The translations under genes were made by a program, and so were the position numbers. Source: JAAAOH01 sp046540795 (GTDB taxonomy: Bacteria > Spirochaetota > Spirochaetia > DSM-27196 > PWMO01). Taken from it: a stretch of DNA of 25,730 nt. The notes below the pieces were generated by a model, which saw only the letters and a program-made list of their open reading frames with translations, had not been told where the DNA came from and searched no databases. Of the stretch, positions 7,001-14,798 are shown piece after piece (within the stretch, counting starts at the first letter, position 1; every line of letters starts with the position of its first letter). The stretch is from assembly GCA_046540795.1 (NCBI GenBank), contig JBKHEN010000023.1, positions 1-25,730 on the forward strand, read 5' to 3'.

Positions 7001-7030
7001 AGTATAGACAGAATACCCCTGCGGCGGCAA
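7001..7030 (-). promoter_or_regulatory. promoter of the DUF2156 gene, near-leaderless
   Basis: On the minus strand TTGCCG (7025-7030), an 18-bp spacer and TATACT (7001-7006). The start codon is only 10 nt beyond the -10 box, giving a leader of a few bases. Confidence 0.5.
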
Positions 7031-7134
7031 CGCGCCGCAAGGGGCTGCCCGCCGCGTGGGAGCCGTGTGCGCCGGTGCGGCGGTCGGCCGAGGCACACAT
7101 GCGGTGCCGCCCTTCTCGATTGCCTGCGGACCCG

Positions 7135-7164
7135 TTGCCCTGCCGGCTACGAAGAGCGTATGAT
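7135..7164 (+). promoter_or_regulatory. promoter of pepT, likely leaderless
   Basis: TTGCCC (7135-7140), an 18-bp spacer and TATGAT (7159-7164). Six bases separate the -10 box from the ATG at 7171, so the expected first transcribed base is the A of the start codon. Confidence 0.5.
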
Positions 7165-7170
7165 CCCCGC

Positions 7171-8445
7171 ATGAACGCCGCTCGTAACCCCATGGATACC
7201 GACCGCAGCTGGTTCGAGCAGGAGCTGCTCTCGCGATTTACCCGTTATGCCCGGGTGTATACCACCTCCGACCGCCATTCGACGGAGGCGCCTTCCACGA
7301 AGCGACAGCTCGACCTTCTGCGGCTCCTCGCGGACGAGCTCGAGGCGCTCGGCGTTGGGGGGACATCGTTGGATGAGAAGGGTTATCTGGTGGCACGGCT
7401 TCCTGCTCGGGGAGAGGCGGCGCAGGGGGCGACGCCGATCGGCCTCATGGCACACGTAGATACCTCGCCGGACTCCAGCGGCAAGGACGTACGGCCTCAG
7501 GTGCATACCTCCTATGACGGGACCGTCATCGAGCTCGGAGAGGGCGTACGCCTCGACCCGGCGGAGTACCCCGCGCTCCTCGATTATCGCGGCGAGACCA
7601 TCATAACCTCCGACGGATCGACGCTTCTCGGCGCGGACGACAAGGCGGGGATCGCCGAGATCATGACGGCGCTGGCATACTTCGCGGAGCACCCGGAGAT
7701 CCCCCACGGCCCGCTCGAGATCATCTTCACGCCGGACGAGGAAATCGGGCGGGGAATGGATCATTTCCCCGCCGAGGAGCTCAACGCACGCTACTGCTAC
7801 ACGATCGACGGCGGAGACGAGGGAACCGTGGAGGCCGAGTGTTTCAACGCCTACCTGGTGCGGGTGGACTTCACCGGGCGGGTCATCCACCCCGGGCACG
7901 CGCGGGGCAAACTGGTCAACGCCGTCTCCATGGCCGCTTCGTTCTTGTCGATGATACCTCGCGCGGAGACGCCGGAGGCCACCGACGGGCGCTACGGGTT
8001 CTACTGTCCTCTTGAGTGTGCCGGTGACATGGGAAGCGCCCGGGTCGAGCTTATCGTGCGGGATTTCGAGATGAGGGAGGTCGAACGCCGAATAGAGGCC
8101 CTGCGTCGGTTCGCCGCCGCCGTGGAAGGGGCGTTTCCCGGAGGAACGGCGCAGGTGGAGGCCCGGGAGCAGTACAAGAACATGCGGGAGGTTCTCACGG
8201 AGCACCCCGCGGTGCTCGAGCGGGCCGAAGAGGCGATTCGTGAAACCGGCATAAAGCCGCAACGGAAATTCATCCGCGGCGGTACCGACGGCGCCCGATT
8301 GACGCAGATGGGTATCCCCACCCCCAACGTATTCACCGGCGCACAGAACATGCATGGTCGACACGAGTGGATCGCGCTTCCGGCCATGGTCCGTGCAGCA
8401 AGAACCGTGGTCAACCTGGCGCGACTGTGGGCGGAGCCGGCGTAG
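7171..8445 (+). CDS. pepT: Peptidase T (tripeptide aminopeptidase)
   Basis: A 424-residue cytosolic M20B metallopeptidase that removes the N-terminal residue from tripeptides, using two zinc ions. Conserved residues are present: HVDTSPD (His95, Asp97), LGADDKAGIAE (Asp156), TPDEEIGRG (Glu190 and Glu191), TIDGGDEG (Asp213) and the C-terminal NMHGRHEW histidine. RGGTDGARL is the substrate-binding stretch. Size is close to the ~410 of characterised PepT. The frame is open far upstream, but that part is antisense to the DUF2156 gene, and the family-like sequence begins near the ATG at 7171. A second ATG at 7192 is possible. No Shine-Dalgarno is present; the promoter spacing suggests a leaderless message. 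Confidence 0.95.
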   Translation: MNAARNPMDTDRSWFEQELLSRFTRYARVYTTSDRHSTEAPSTKRQLDLLRLLADELEALGVGGTSLDEKGYLVARLPARGEAAQGATPIGLMAHVDTSPDSSGKDVRPQVHTSYDGTVIELGEGVRLDPAEYPALLDYRGETIITSDGSTLLGADDKAGIAEIMTALAYFAEHPEIPHGPLEIIFTPDEEIGRGMDHFPAEELNARYCYTIDGGDEGTVEAECFNAYLVRVDFTGRVIHPGHARGKLVNAVSMAASFLSMIPRAETPEATDGRYGFYCPLECAGDMGSARVELIVRDFEMREVERRIEALRRFAAAVEGAFPGGTAQVEAREQYKNMREVLTEHPAVLERAEEAIRETGIKPQRKFIRGGTDGARLTQMGIPTPNVFTGAQNMHGRHEWIALPAMVRAARTVVNLARLWAEPA

Positions 8446-8458
8446 GCGACAATTTCCG

Positions 8459-8488
8459 TTGGTGAGGGGCCTCCTGCGGTGATATCTT
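8459..8488 (+). promoter_or_regulatory. weak promoter candidate before the LamG lipoprotein
   Basis: TTGGTG (8459-8464), an 18-bp spacer and TATCTT (8483-8488), 14 nt before the GTG start. Three and four of six bases match, so it is only suggestive. Confidence 0.25.
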
Positions 8489-8502
8489 TGTCATGAGATA
8501 CC

Positions 8503-10503
8503 GTGGCCCGATACGTACTCGCCATAGCACTGATTATCGCCCTCACCGCATGCGGTGAGAGCCCCTTTCTCACGCCGGAGCTCTCGGAGGACGAGGAACT
8601 CGAAATCACCACGGTGGACGAGGGTGCGGTCCTTGATGGAGGCGCCTCGGTGCCGATCGAAGTGTCGCGGCGACGCACCGACGGCGCGGAATCGGAGCCC
8701 TTCGACGCGGTCGCCGTGGAGCTGCGCGACGGCGACGATACGGTGGTCCGGGATCGACAGGTCGAAACGGCCGTCCTTGCCGCCGGCGACATCCCGCCCT
8801 TCGATCTCGATGATCCGGAGCCCGGCGTCTATCGACTGCTCGTGACGGCGCGCCGGGGCGGGCGGGTGGTTTCCGAGCACGAGCGCACCATCTTTATCCT
8901 AGAGGACGCCGATGTGTATGAGATAACGAGCATTTCGGTCCACCCGCCGGCGCTCGCGCCGCAGCGCAAGGGTGTGGCTGAAGCGCGTGTTTCGCTGCCG
9001 GAGGCCGTGCCCGTGTGGCTTCGATGGACCCTCGACGAGCAAACGATTGCTGAGGGATACCTCGAGGACGGGCTGCGGCAGCTCGCCCTCGAGGCCCCGG
9101 CCGAGCGAGGGGCCCACACTCTCACCCTCGGGCTGTATCCCTACGGCCCGCCGCCGACGGGCTACGACGGGCCCGCGCCGATCCGTCGGTCCTCGCGCTT
9201 GCTCGTTGCCGGCGATGAAGAGAAACGGGAGCCCCACCTGGGGCCGCGGGAGTCGTATTTCGCCCTCTTCCGCTTCGACGGTACCACTGCGGACGACGGC
9301 GTGGCTGCGGAGCTCACCGACGCGGAGCACCTCGAGGCGGAGCTGATCGGTAAGCCGCGGTTACGGGTCTCGGACCGGCTATTCGGCTACGAGCTGGACG
9401 GCCGGTCGGGGTTCGAAGTACCGCGGCTGCTCCTTCCGGCCCGGGGCGAGACGCTGTCGGCATTCTCGATCAACCTGCGCCTGCGCGCCGATGATCTCGA
9501 TCACGGACAGCAGATTCTGGAAATGGAGGAATACGGTGGCGCCGGTGGCGGCGACACCGGTAGCGCCGGCGCGGGTAGCGGTGGCGCCGGTGGCGGCATC
9601 GGCCTGTCCCTTCTCGCCGGGGGTGAGGACGCAGTTACCCTGGAGCTCCGCTCCGCCGGGGAGCAGGGACTGAGCCGGCCCGACGTGCCGATTCTTGCCG
9701 AGGGCGAGCCGGTGGATCTGAGCATCGCCGTGACTCCGGGTGCGGAGGAGACCACGGTGCGTTGGTACGCCGGAGAGCGTTTCGTCTCAGAGTCCCGGAT
9801 TGCGGTGGGCTTCCCGCCGCCGGAGCAGGGGGCGCCGTGGAGGCGGCCCGCGGGCACGACCCGGATCGGCGGCGGTTTTGCCGACGGAGATATCGCAGGC
9901 TTCGAGGGTATTATTGACGAATTCGGCATTTACTTTCGGGACGAGGACGGCCGGCCGGGAGTCTATAGCGATATGTACCGGGATGCGCGTCGTCGGGAGC
10001 ACGGCTCGGCTCTGATATACGCGCAAGGGTTCGACCGCGACGGTATCCCGGCGGAGCTCGAGGCACACGGTGAGGTGCGATCGGAGCCCGGCGTAGCGGT
10101 GCTCGAGCCGGAAGCGCGTCTCGTGTTGCCGGCGGTTCCCGTCGGGAACGAGCCCGTCGTGCTCGAGGTAGAGCTGCGAGAGGAGACGGTGAGGGAAGCC
10201 GATACAGACGCGGTGTACCTCGACATCGGTGACGGAGAGCGCCGACTGGTGCGGGTGGGCTCCTCGGGCGCATTCACGGACCACAGCGGCCGGAGCGCCG
10301 AGCTCGATCTCGACGGCCGGATAAAGGTGGCCGTTTCGGGCCGGGGAGAGGACCTCGTCGTCTCGGCAGCCGATACATCCTACCGTGTGCCGTTCCCGCA
10401 GGAGACGTCCCCGCGAGAGCTCGTGGTACAGCTTGCGGTCCCGGCGGCCGGACAGGCCGTTCCCCTGGAATCGGTGTTGATGTATCAGGAGGCCGCGCGA
10501 TGA
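8503..10503 (+). CDS. Lipoprotein with LamG/concanavalin-like domain
   Basis: A 666-residue predicted lipoprotein of unknown function. The signal MARYVLAIALIIALTAC ends in a lipobox with Cys17, followed by Gly-Glu-Ser. Residues ~25-235 form beta-rich segments that look like Ig/fibronectin-type repeats (for example AVAVELRDGDDTVVRDR). A LamG-like beta-sandwich covers ~245-490, with FALFRFDGTTADDG, GYELDGRSGFEVP, LSAFSINLRLR and a closing FEGIIDEFGIYFRDE. A second similar sandwich may fill ~500-660. A glycine/alanine/serine insertion sits at ~345-365 inside the LamG domain, encoded by repeated DNA. The start is GTG at 8503, chosen because it gives the lipoprotein signal. Its stop overlaps the next start (ATGA), so the two lipoproteins are translationally coupled. 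It is likely anchored in an outer membrane and may bind glycans. Confidence 0.7.
   Translation: MARYVLAIALIIALTACGESPFLTPELSEDEELEITTVDEGAVLDGGASVPIEVSRRRTDGAESEPFDAVAVELRDGDDTVVRDRQVETAVLAAGDIPPFDLDDPEPGVYRLLVTARRGGRVVSEHERTIFILEDADVYEITSISVHPPALAPQRKGVAEARVSLPEAVPVWLRWTLDEQTIAEGYLEDGLRQLALEAPAERGAHTLTLGLYPYGPPPTGYDGPAPIRRSSRLLVAGDEEKREPHLGPRESYFALFRFDGTTADDGVAAELTDAEHLEAELIGKPRLRVSDRLFGYELDGRSGFEVPRLLLPARGETLSAFSINLRLRADDLDHGQQILEMEEYGGAGGGDTGSAGAGSGGAGGGIGLSLLAGGEDAVTLELRSAGEQGLSRPDVPILAEGEPVDLSIAVTPGAEETTVRWYAGERFVSESRIAVGFPPPEQGAPWRRPAGTTRIGGGFADGDIAGFEGIIDEFGIYFRDEDGRPGVYSDMYRDARRREHGSALIYAQGFDRDGIPAELEAHGEVRSEPGVAVLEPEARLVLPAVPVGNEPVVLEVELREETVREADTDAVYLDIGDGERRLVRVGSSGAFTDHSGRSAELDLDGRIKVAVSGRGEDLVVSAADTSYRVPFPQETSPRELVVQLAVPAAGQAVPLESVLMYQEAAR
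9535..9597 (+). repeat. 18-bp direct repeat coding for a Gly-rich loop
   Basis: GGTGGCGCCGGTGGCGGC occurs perfectly at 9535-9552 and again at 9580-9597, 45 bp apart (15 codons). Related GGTAGCGCCGG units lie between them. It encodes the Gly/Ala/Ser-rich insertion in the LamG lipoprotein and could expand or contract in frame. Confidence 0.8.
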
Positions 10504-12056
10504 GCCCGCGGTTCCCGCTCGGAGGCGGTGCGAGGAGCACGATCGAGGCGGCGGTGCGTGCGGCCCGGCGTGCGACGGTGTGTACGGCGGTCCGTGGGCC
10601 CCGGCTTATGGCGATGCGTGTGGTGGTGATTGTGGCCGCTGCCGTCGCCGCGGGGTGCGCGACCGCGCCGCAGACGGCGCCGCCGCGGTGGGCGGTATCA
10701 CCCCCGGAGGATGATGAGCGTTATTTCTACATCGTCTCGAGCGGGGATACCCGAAGCATAGCCGCGGAGAAAGCGGCGGCGGCGCTGGTAGAGCGTCTGT
10801 CCCTGGGGCGGGAGGCCGACATGGAAGCGGAGCCGGTGCCGGAGTTCCGAAGGCGTGTCGTGGATGCCGCTACCGGCGTCCGCAGGCCCGACAGGGATGC
10901 CGTCGAGGGCCTCGAGGTTGAAGAGCACGCGATCTCCCGCGGAGAGGAAGAGACGGTGCACTGGCTTCTCGTGTCGTTCGAGCGGGAGGCTTTCGAAGAA
11001 AAGCGGCTCGAATTGGCCCGCACGGTTCCCGGCGCCAATCCGGGACCACCCCTCCTACGTCGCGCGCGAGAGAGGCTGCGGGAGGGGGACGTTCTCGGCG
11101 CTCTACGGGTCTACGGGGGTGCCGTGGAAGAGACGCGGGATACCGCTCATGAAGACGACGTATTGGAGAGGGTTGCGGTGGAGGTGGAGGAGTTACTTAC
11201 GCGGGTCGAGCTGGTCGCCGACCGGGGACGCATCGAGACGCGCGTGGGCGGTGATTTCGAACGGCCCTTTACGGTCCGGGTGACCGACTCTCGGGAGGAT
11301 CGTAGCATACCCGGGTTCCCGGTGGAGATCACCTATTCGGACGCCACGGAGCAGAACGATCCGGGCATCGCCGGTGAGGCCGATGAAACCGTCAAGGCCG
11401 ACGAAACGCACCGGCTCATTCGCCGCAGCGACGAGGACGGCGTGGTGAGCTTCACGCCACCCGTGCCGCGCAGGCGCGGTAGTGGGGCGGTCGCCATGGC
11501 CCCTGCGCCGTTCTTCGATCTCACCACCCCGGGACGTGAGTCCGAGGGGCTCGAGCGGCTGAGCCGGCGAGCACGCAGTCGGACGGTGACCCTGGAATAC
11601 GAAGCGTTCTCCCGGGCCACGGAGATTCCGACGGGCGTGTTCATCGTGGATACCGATATCGCCGGGAACGCGACCGGTCGCCTCTCTACTCAGCGGGGGT
11701 TGCTTGCGGGGTTCGGGGAACACGGGCTGCCCGGGGGGGCTCTGCCGCTGAATCCCCGCCGGTTTCTCGACCTCGGCGACACCGATCGGGTAGACCTCAC
11801 CCGGCAGCGCTTCTACCAACGCTACGAACGAGCGGTCCTCGGTACCGCCTCTATCACGGATTTCGACGAAAGCGGTAGCGTGTCGGTGGAAGTTACCGCC
11901 ACGGTGTGGGTGGTGGAGCTCGACGACGGCGCAGAGCTATACCGCACGCGGATGAGACAGCATAGCCGGGGCAACAACGCCTCCGCCGCCATTACCGCGG
12001 CATTCAGGAGTCTCGGTCAGAAGCTCGCTGCCGATCTGGTCGAACGTCTGCCCTGA
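10500..12056 (+). CDS. LPP20-like lipoprotein of unknown function
   Basis: A 518-codon frame starting with ATG at 10500, which overlaps the previous stop by four bases and has a perfect AGGAGG 7 nt upstream (10487-10492). Yet a lipoprotein signal (MRVVVIVAAAVAAGC) begins only at residue 39, so the mature start could instead be the ATG at 10608 or 10614, neither with a ribosome site. After the lipobox, FYIVSSGDTRSIAAEKAAAALVER resembles the LPP20 pattern of envelope lipoproteins. Residues ~240-340 look like an Ig-like domain (VRVTDSREDRSIPGFPVEITY and VSFTPP). The C-terminus (~440-518) has strands ending in NASAAITAAFRSLGQKLA. It is probably periplasmic or outer-membrane facing, working with its coupled LamG neighbour. 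Its last 53 bp overlap the convergent GDPD gene. Confidence 0.65.
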   Translation: MSPRFPLGGGARSTIEAAVRAARRATVCTAVRGPRLMAMRVVVIVAAAVAAGCATAPQTAPPRWAVSPPEDDERYFYIVSSGDTRSIAAEKAAAALVERLSLGREADMEAEPVPEFRRRVVDAATGVRRPDRDAVEGLEVEEHAISRGEEETVHWLLVSFEREAFEEKRLELARTVPGANPGPPLLRRARERLREGDVLGALRVYGGAVEETRDTAHEDDVLERVAVEVEELLTRVELVADRGRIETRVGGDFERPFTVRVTDSREDRSIPGFPVEITYSDATEQNDPGIAGEADETVKADETHRLIRRSDEDGVVSFTPPVPRRRGSGAVAMAPAPFFDLTTPGRESEGLERLSRRARSRTVTLEYEAFSRATEIPTGVFIVDTDIAGNATGRLSTQRGLLAGFGEHGLPGGALPLNPRRFLDLGDTDRVDLTRQRFYQRYERAVLGTASITDFDESGSVSVEVTATVWVVELDDGAELYRTRMRQHSRGNNASAAITAAFRSLGQKLAADLVERLP

Positions 12057-12816
12057 GCGTGCTCAGAGCCGCGTTGGGGTCGTTGGAGATGATTCCCTCG
12101 ACCTGCTTCCCGCGGATAGCTTCGACTGCTTCCTCGCCGTCTACGGTCCACACCAACCGAGGCCGGGAATCGAGGCGCCCGAGTGTCCGGGCGGTCGGCC
12201 GCAAGAGTTCACCCCAGTAGGGTTTGAGGACGTCCGGGCGAGCGAAGAACCTGCCCTGACCTCGGCGGAGGGTCCGGGGCACGTCTTTGTGTGCGGAGAA
12301 TATGAGCGCTACCGGGAACGCCCGGGTGGCCCCGCGTACCAGGGCGACCACCTTCGGATGGAAGGAAGAGACGAGCACGCAGCCCTCGAGGCTGCGCTCG
12401 GTCACGCAGTGCAGGACTGCGTGGATGAGCGGATTCGGGTCGCCGGAGCGATGCTTAATCTCGATGTCGTAGTAGAAGCGCTCTCCAAAAGTGTCGAAAA
12501 CCTCGGCGAGGGTCGGGATACCGGTTCCGGCGAACTCGCGGGAGAGCCATGAGCCGACATCCGCTTCGGCGAGCTGCGCGGCGGTGAGCTCCGCGACGGT
12601 AGCGTCCGACCCGGCGAGCCGGAGGAGATCCGGATCGTGAATGACCACGGGAACGCCGTCCCGGGAGAGCCGCACATCCAGCTCGATACCGGGAACCCCC
12701 GCCTCGGCGGCCACCCGGAACGCCGGCATCGTGTTCTCCGGTGCCCGGGCGGAATAGCCGCGGTGGGCGAAGGTGAGCGGCCGAGGGGATTCGGGGAAAA
12801 GGGGAACTCGGGACAT
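12004..12816 (-). CDS. Glycerophosphodiester phosphodiesterase family protein
   Basis: A 270-residue GDPD enzyme that hydrolyses glycerophosphodiesters to glycerol-3-phosphate and an alcohol. The fold's active-site motifs are clear: AHRGYSARAPENT with His18 and Arg19, GIELDVRLS with Glu45 and Asp47, VVIHDPDLLR with His60, DIEIKHR, and the C-terminal GIISNDPNAAL. No signal peptide is seen, so it is likely cytosolic. The start at 12816 has GAGGAG 7 nt upstream and lies 4 nt past the stop of the coiled-coil gene; an ATG at 12840 would overlap that gene. The tail after residue ~255 is charged and non-conserved and overlaps the convergent lipoprotein gene by 53 bp. ugpQ-like, but I give no symbol. 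Confidence 0.9.
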   Translation of the reverse strand: MSRVPLFPESPRPLTFAHRGYSARAPENTMPAFRVAAEAGVPGIELDVRLSRDGVPVVIHDPDLLRLAGSDATVAELTAAQLAEADVGSWLSREFAGTGIPTLAEVFDTFGERFYYDIEIKHRSGDPNPLIHAVLHCVTERSLEGCVLVSSFHPKVVALVRGATRAFPVALIFSAHKDVPRTLRRGQGRFFARPDVLKPYWGELLRPTARTLGRLDSRPRLVWTVDGEEAVEAIRGKQVEGIISNDPNAALSTLRADVRPDRQRASDRDS

Positions 12817-12820
12817 TATC

Positions 12821-13270
12821 TCACTCCTCGTCTTCCGCAAGCCGTTGTTTGAGCTGATTCAGTTGTTCCTGCGCCTCCAGCTCCTCGGCAGCATCCCGGG
12901 TCCGGTAATCGGGCCCGAGCACCCCTTCGAGCTGAGACAGGAGAGCGTCGGCATCGACACGGCGGCGGGGTCGCCCCTCGAGAGAGCGAAGCTGGTTCCG
13001 CAGGGTATCGATTACCACTTCGAGCTCCCGCTCTTCGGCCCCGAGCCGTTCGTGCTCCTCCACAGCAGTGCGGGCCCGGGCCAACGCCTGCTCCGCCAGC
13101 TCATTCTCACCCTTCTCCGTGGCCAGGGTGTATCGCCGCTCCCAGTGCTCGAACTCCTCGTGTAGCTCGTCTCTCTTTGCGCGGGTTTTCTTGAGAGTGA
13201 CGATGTAGTCCAGAACGATCCGTTTCGCGTCCTTCGGGTCGAGGTCCGAAAGATCCGGGGCTTCAATCAT
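12821..13270 (-). CDS. Coiled-coil hypothetical protein
   Basis: A 149-residue, highly charged protein with no signal peptide or membrane segment. Heptad-like helices run from ~15 to 100 (IVTLKKTRAKRDELHEEFEHW and AEERELEVVIDTLRNQLRSL), followed by a short basic linker (GRPRRRVDADALLSQL) and a second glutamate/glutamine helix at the end. It is probably an oligomeric cytosolic scaffold. I do not recognise the family. The ATG at 13270 has GGAG about 10 nt upstream. It is the first gene of a two-gene minus-strand unit with the GDPD gene and diverges from mnmE. Confidence 0.7.
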   Translation of the reverse strand: MIEAPDLSDLDPKDAKRIVLDYIVTLKKTRAKRDELHEEFEHWERRYTLATEKGENELAEQALARARTAVEEHERLGAEERELEVVIDTLRNQLRSLEGRPRRRVDADALLSQLEGVLGPDYRTRDAAEELEAQEQLNQLKQRLAEDEE

Positions 13271-13289
13271 GGGCAGATGCTCCAGGTTG

Positions 13290-13298
13290 AGTGTAGCA
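13290..13298 (-). promoter_or_regulatory. extended -10 promoter of the coiled-coil gene
   Basis: On the minus strand TGCTACACT has the TGn extension plus a TACACT -10 box (4/6). It would start the message about 12 nt before the ATG. No good -35 is visible. Confidence 0.35.
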
Positions 13299-13355
13299 CG
13301 CTCGATGCCGCCGGTGCCAGGCCGGCCCCGGCCCGGCGGTGTTACAACAGGGTTC

Positions 13356-13385
13356 TTGATACCTCCTCGGGGTTGCGAATACAGT
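13356..13385 (+). promoter_or_regulatory. promoter of mnmE, likely leaderless
   Basis: TTGATA (13356-13361), an 18-bp spacer and TACAGT (13380-13385), eight bases before the mnmE ATG. No Shine-Dalgarno lies between. Confidence 0.45.
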
Positions 13386-13393
13386 CACCTGTT

Positions 13394-14743
13394 ATGACGC
13401 GTTCCATCCCGCGGGATCCCATTGCCGCCGCGGCCACGGCACACGGGCACGCCGCCCTCGCGGTCATTCGGACCACGGGAGACGGGAGCATCGATCTCGT
13501 TGCCCGGCTCTTCAGCCGTTCTCGGGCGCTCTCGGAGGCGACGGGAAACACTACCGTGTATGGACGGATCATCGATCCGGACACCGGGGACACGGTAGAC
13601 GAGGTGGTGGTGCTCGTCTACCGGGCGCCGGCCGGCTACACGGGTCAGGACTCGGCGGAGATCGTGTGCCACGGGAGTCCGGCGGGGGTGGACCGGATCC
13701 TAAAGCTGCTTTATCGCAGCGGCTTCCGCCGGGCGGAGCCCGGGGAGTTCACGCTCAGAGCGTTTCTTGCGGGAAAGATGGATCTCACCGAGGCGGAGGC
13801 GGTGCACGAGGTCGTCTCGGCTACCACCGCCCGCGCTCATGCCCTGGCCGTGCACCGCCTGTCCGGGGCGGTCCATAGACGGATCGAGGAAATCAAGACT
13901 TCGCTCGTGGAGGTGCTTTCAGGGGTGGAACTCGGTCTCGATTATCCCGACGACGAGGTGGAGGTGCCGCCCTTACCGGTGGAGCGGATAGACACACTGC
14001 GGCGGCGCATCGACGACCTGCGGGCAACCTACCGCACGGGACGCATATACCAGGAGGGGGCGCTCTGCGCGCTCGCCGGACCAACGAATGCCGGGAAATC
14101 GTCGCTGTTCAACCTGTTGCTGCGGGAGGAACGGTCGATCGTTTCGGAGTCGCACGGGACCACTCGGGATTATATCGAAGCGGCGGTCTCCCTCGACGGT
14201 GTGCCGGTGCGCTTTGTCGATACCGCCGGGCTTCGCAGTCCGGCGGAACACATAGAGGAGGAGGGGATCCGACGAAGCCGCACGGTGGTGGAAGCGGCGG
14301 CCCTGGTGCTCTACGTGGTGGATGCCACGGTGGGATTGGCAGAGGAAGACCGCCGTGTCATGGAATCACATCCACGGTTTCTCGGTGTCTGGAACAAGAC
14401 CGACCTGACCGAAGCACCGGCGCCCGCGGGGTTTGTTCCCCTTTCCGCCCGGACCGGTGAAGGCGTGGAGACGCTATTCGAGGAGGTGAAGCGACGGGTG
14501 CTCCCCTTCGACGCTTCCGTCGCCGGCGAGCCGGTCATCGAATCCACCCGGCAGCGCGAGCTCCTCGACCGGGCGTCCGAATCCCTCGGGCTCGTCCTGG
14601 AAGGGGTCGGTGAAGGCGCGGCGGACGACGCGGTGGCTCTCGATTTGCGGGACGCGGTGAACGCCCTGGGGGAGATCACCGGGGAGGTCACCGCGGAGGA
14701 CGTGCTCGAGACCATGTTCTCCCATTTCTGCGTCGGCAAATGA
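13394..14743 (+). CDS. mnmE: tRNA modification GTPase MnmE
   Basis: A 449-residue GTPase that, with MnmG, installs the carboxymethylaminomethyl group on U34 of certain tRNAs. The N-terminal tetrahydrofolate-binding domain begins with DPIAAAATAHGHAALAVIR, and HGSPAGVDRIL and EPGEFTLRAFLAGKMDLTEAEAV are typical. The G domain has GPTNAGKS (229-236), GTTRDY, DTAGLR and NKTD. The protein ends in FCVGK (445-449), the catalytic cysteine motif. Length agrees with E. coli MnmE (454). The frame is open upstream to 13277, but the family N-terminus starts at the ATG at 13394. There is no ribosome site, and the promoter lies immediately upstream. Confidence 0.97.
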   Translation: MTRSIPRDPIAAAATAHGHAALAVIRTTGDGSIDLVARLFSRSRALSEATGNTTVYGRIIDPDTGDTVDEVVVLVYRAPAGYTGQDSAEIVCHGSPAGVDRILKLLYRSGFRRAEPGEFTLRAFLAGKMDLTEAEAVHEVVSATTARAHALAVHRLSGAVHRRIEEIKTSLVEVLSGVELGLDYPDDEVEVPPLPVERIDTLRRRIDDLRATYRTGRIYQEGALCALAGPTNAGKSSLFNLLLREERSIVSESHGTTRDYIEAAVSLDGVPVRFVDTAGLRSPAEHIEEEGIRRSRTVVEAAALVLYVVDATVGLAEEDRRVMESHPRFLGVWNKTDLTEAPAPAGFVPLSARTGEGVETLFEEVKRRVLPFDASVAGEPVIESTRQRELLDRASESLGLVLEGVGEGAADDAVALDLRDAVNALGEITGEVTAEDVLETMFSHFCVGK

Positions 14744-14750
14744 GCCCGCG

Positions 14751-14779
14751 TTGACAGCGAGGCCGCCGATTCGCATACT
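14751..14779 (+). promoter_or_regulatory. promoter of the PilZ gene
   Basis: TTGACA (14751-14756), a 17-bp spacer and CATACT (14774-14779), starting 8 bp after the mnmE stop. It gives a leader of about 13 nt. This would uncouple the PilZ gene, and perhaps mnmG and rsmG, from mnmE. Confidence 0.55.
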
Positions 14780-14798
14780 CGAAACCGGGGTGTTTTCC

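Noticed and set aside
5962..7170. About 400 open codons in frame upstream of pepT
   Set aside because: They are antisense to the DUF2156 gene and start in the glnA leader. The translation has no family features, and PepT similarity begins at 7171. This is a GC-rich shadow frame.
13320..13345. GC-rich self-complementary stretch between the coiled-coil gene and mnmE
   Set aside because: Imperfect pairing typical of GC-rich DNA, with no T tract.
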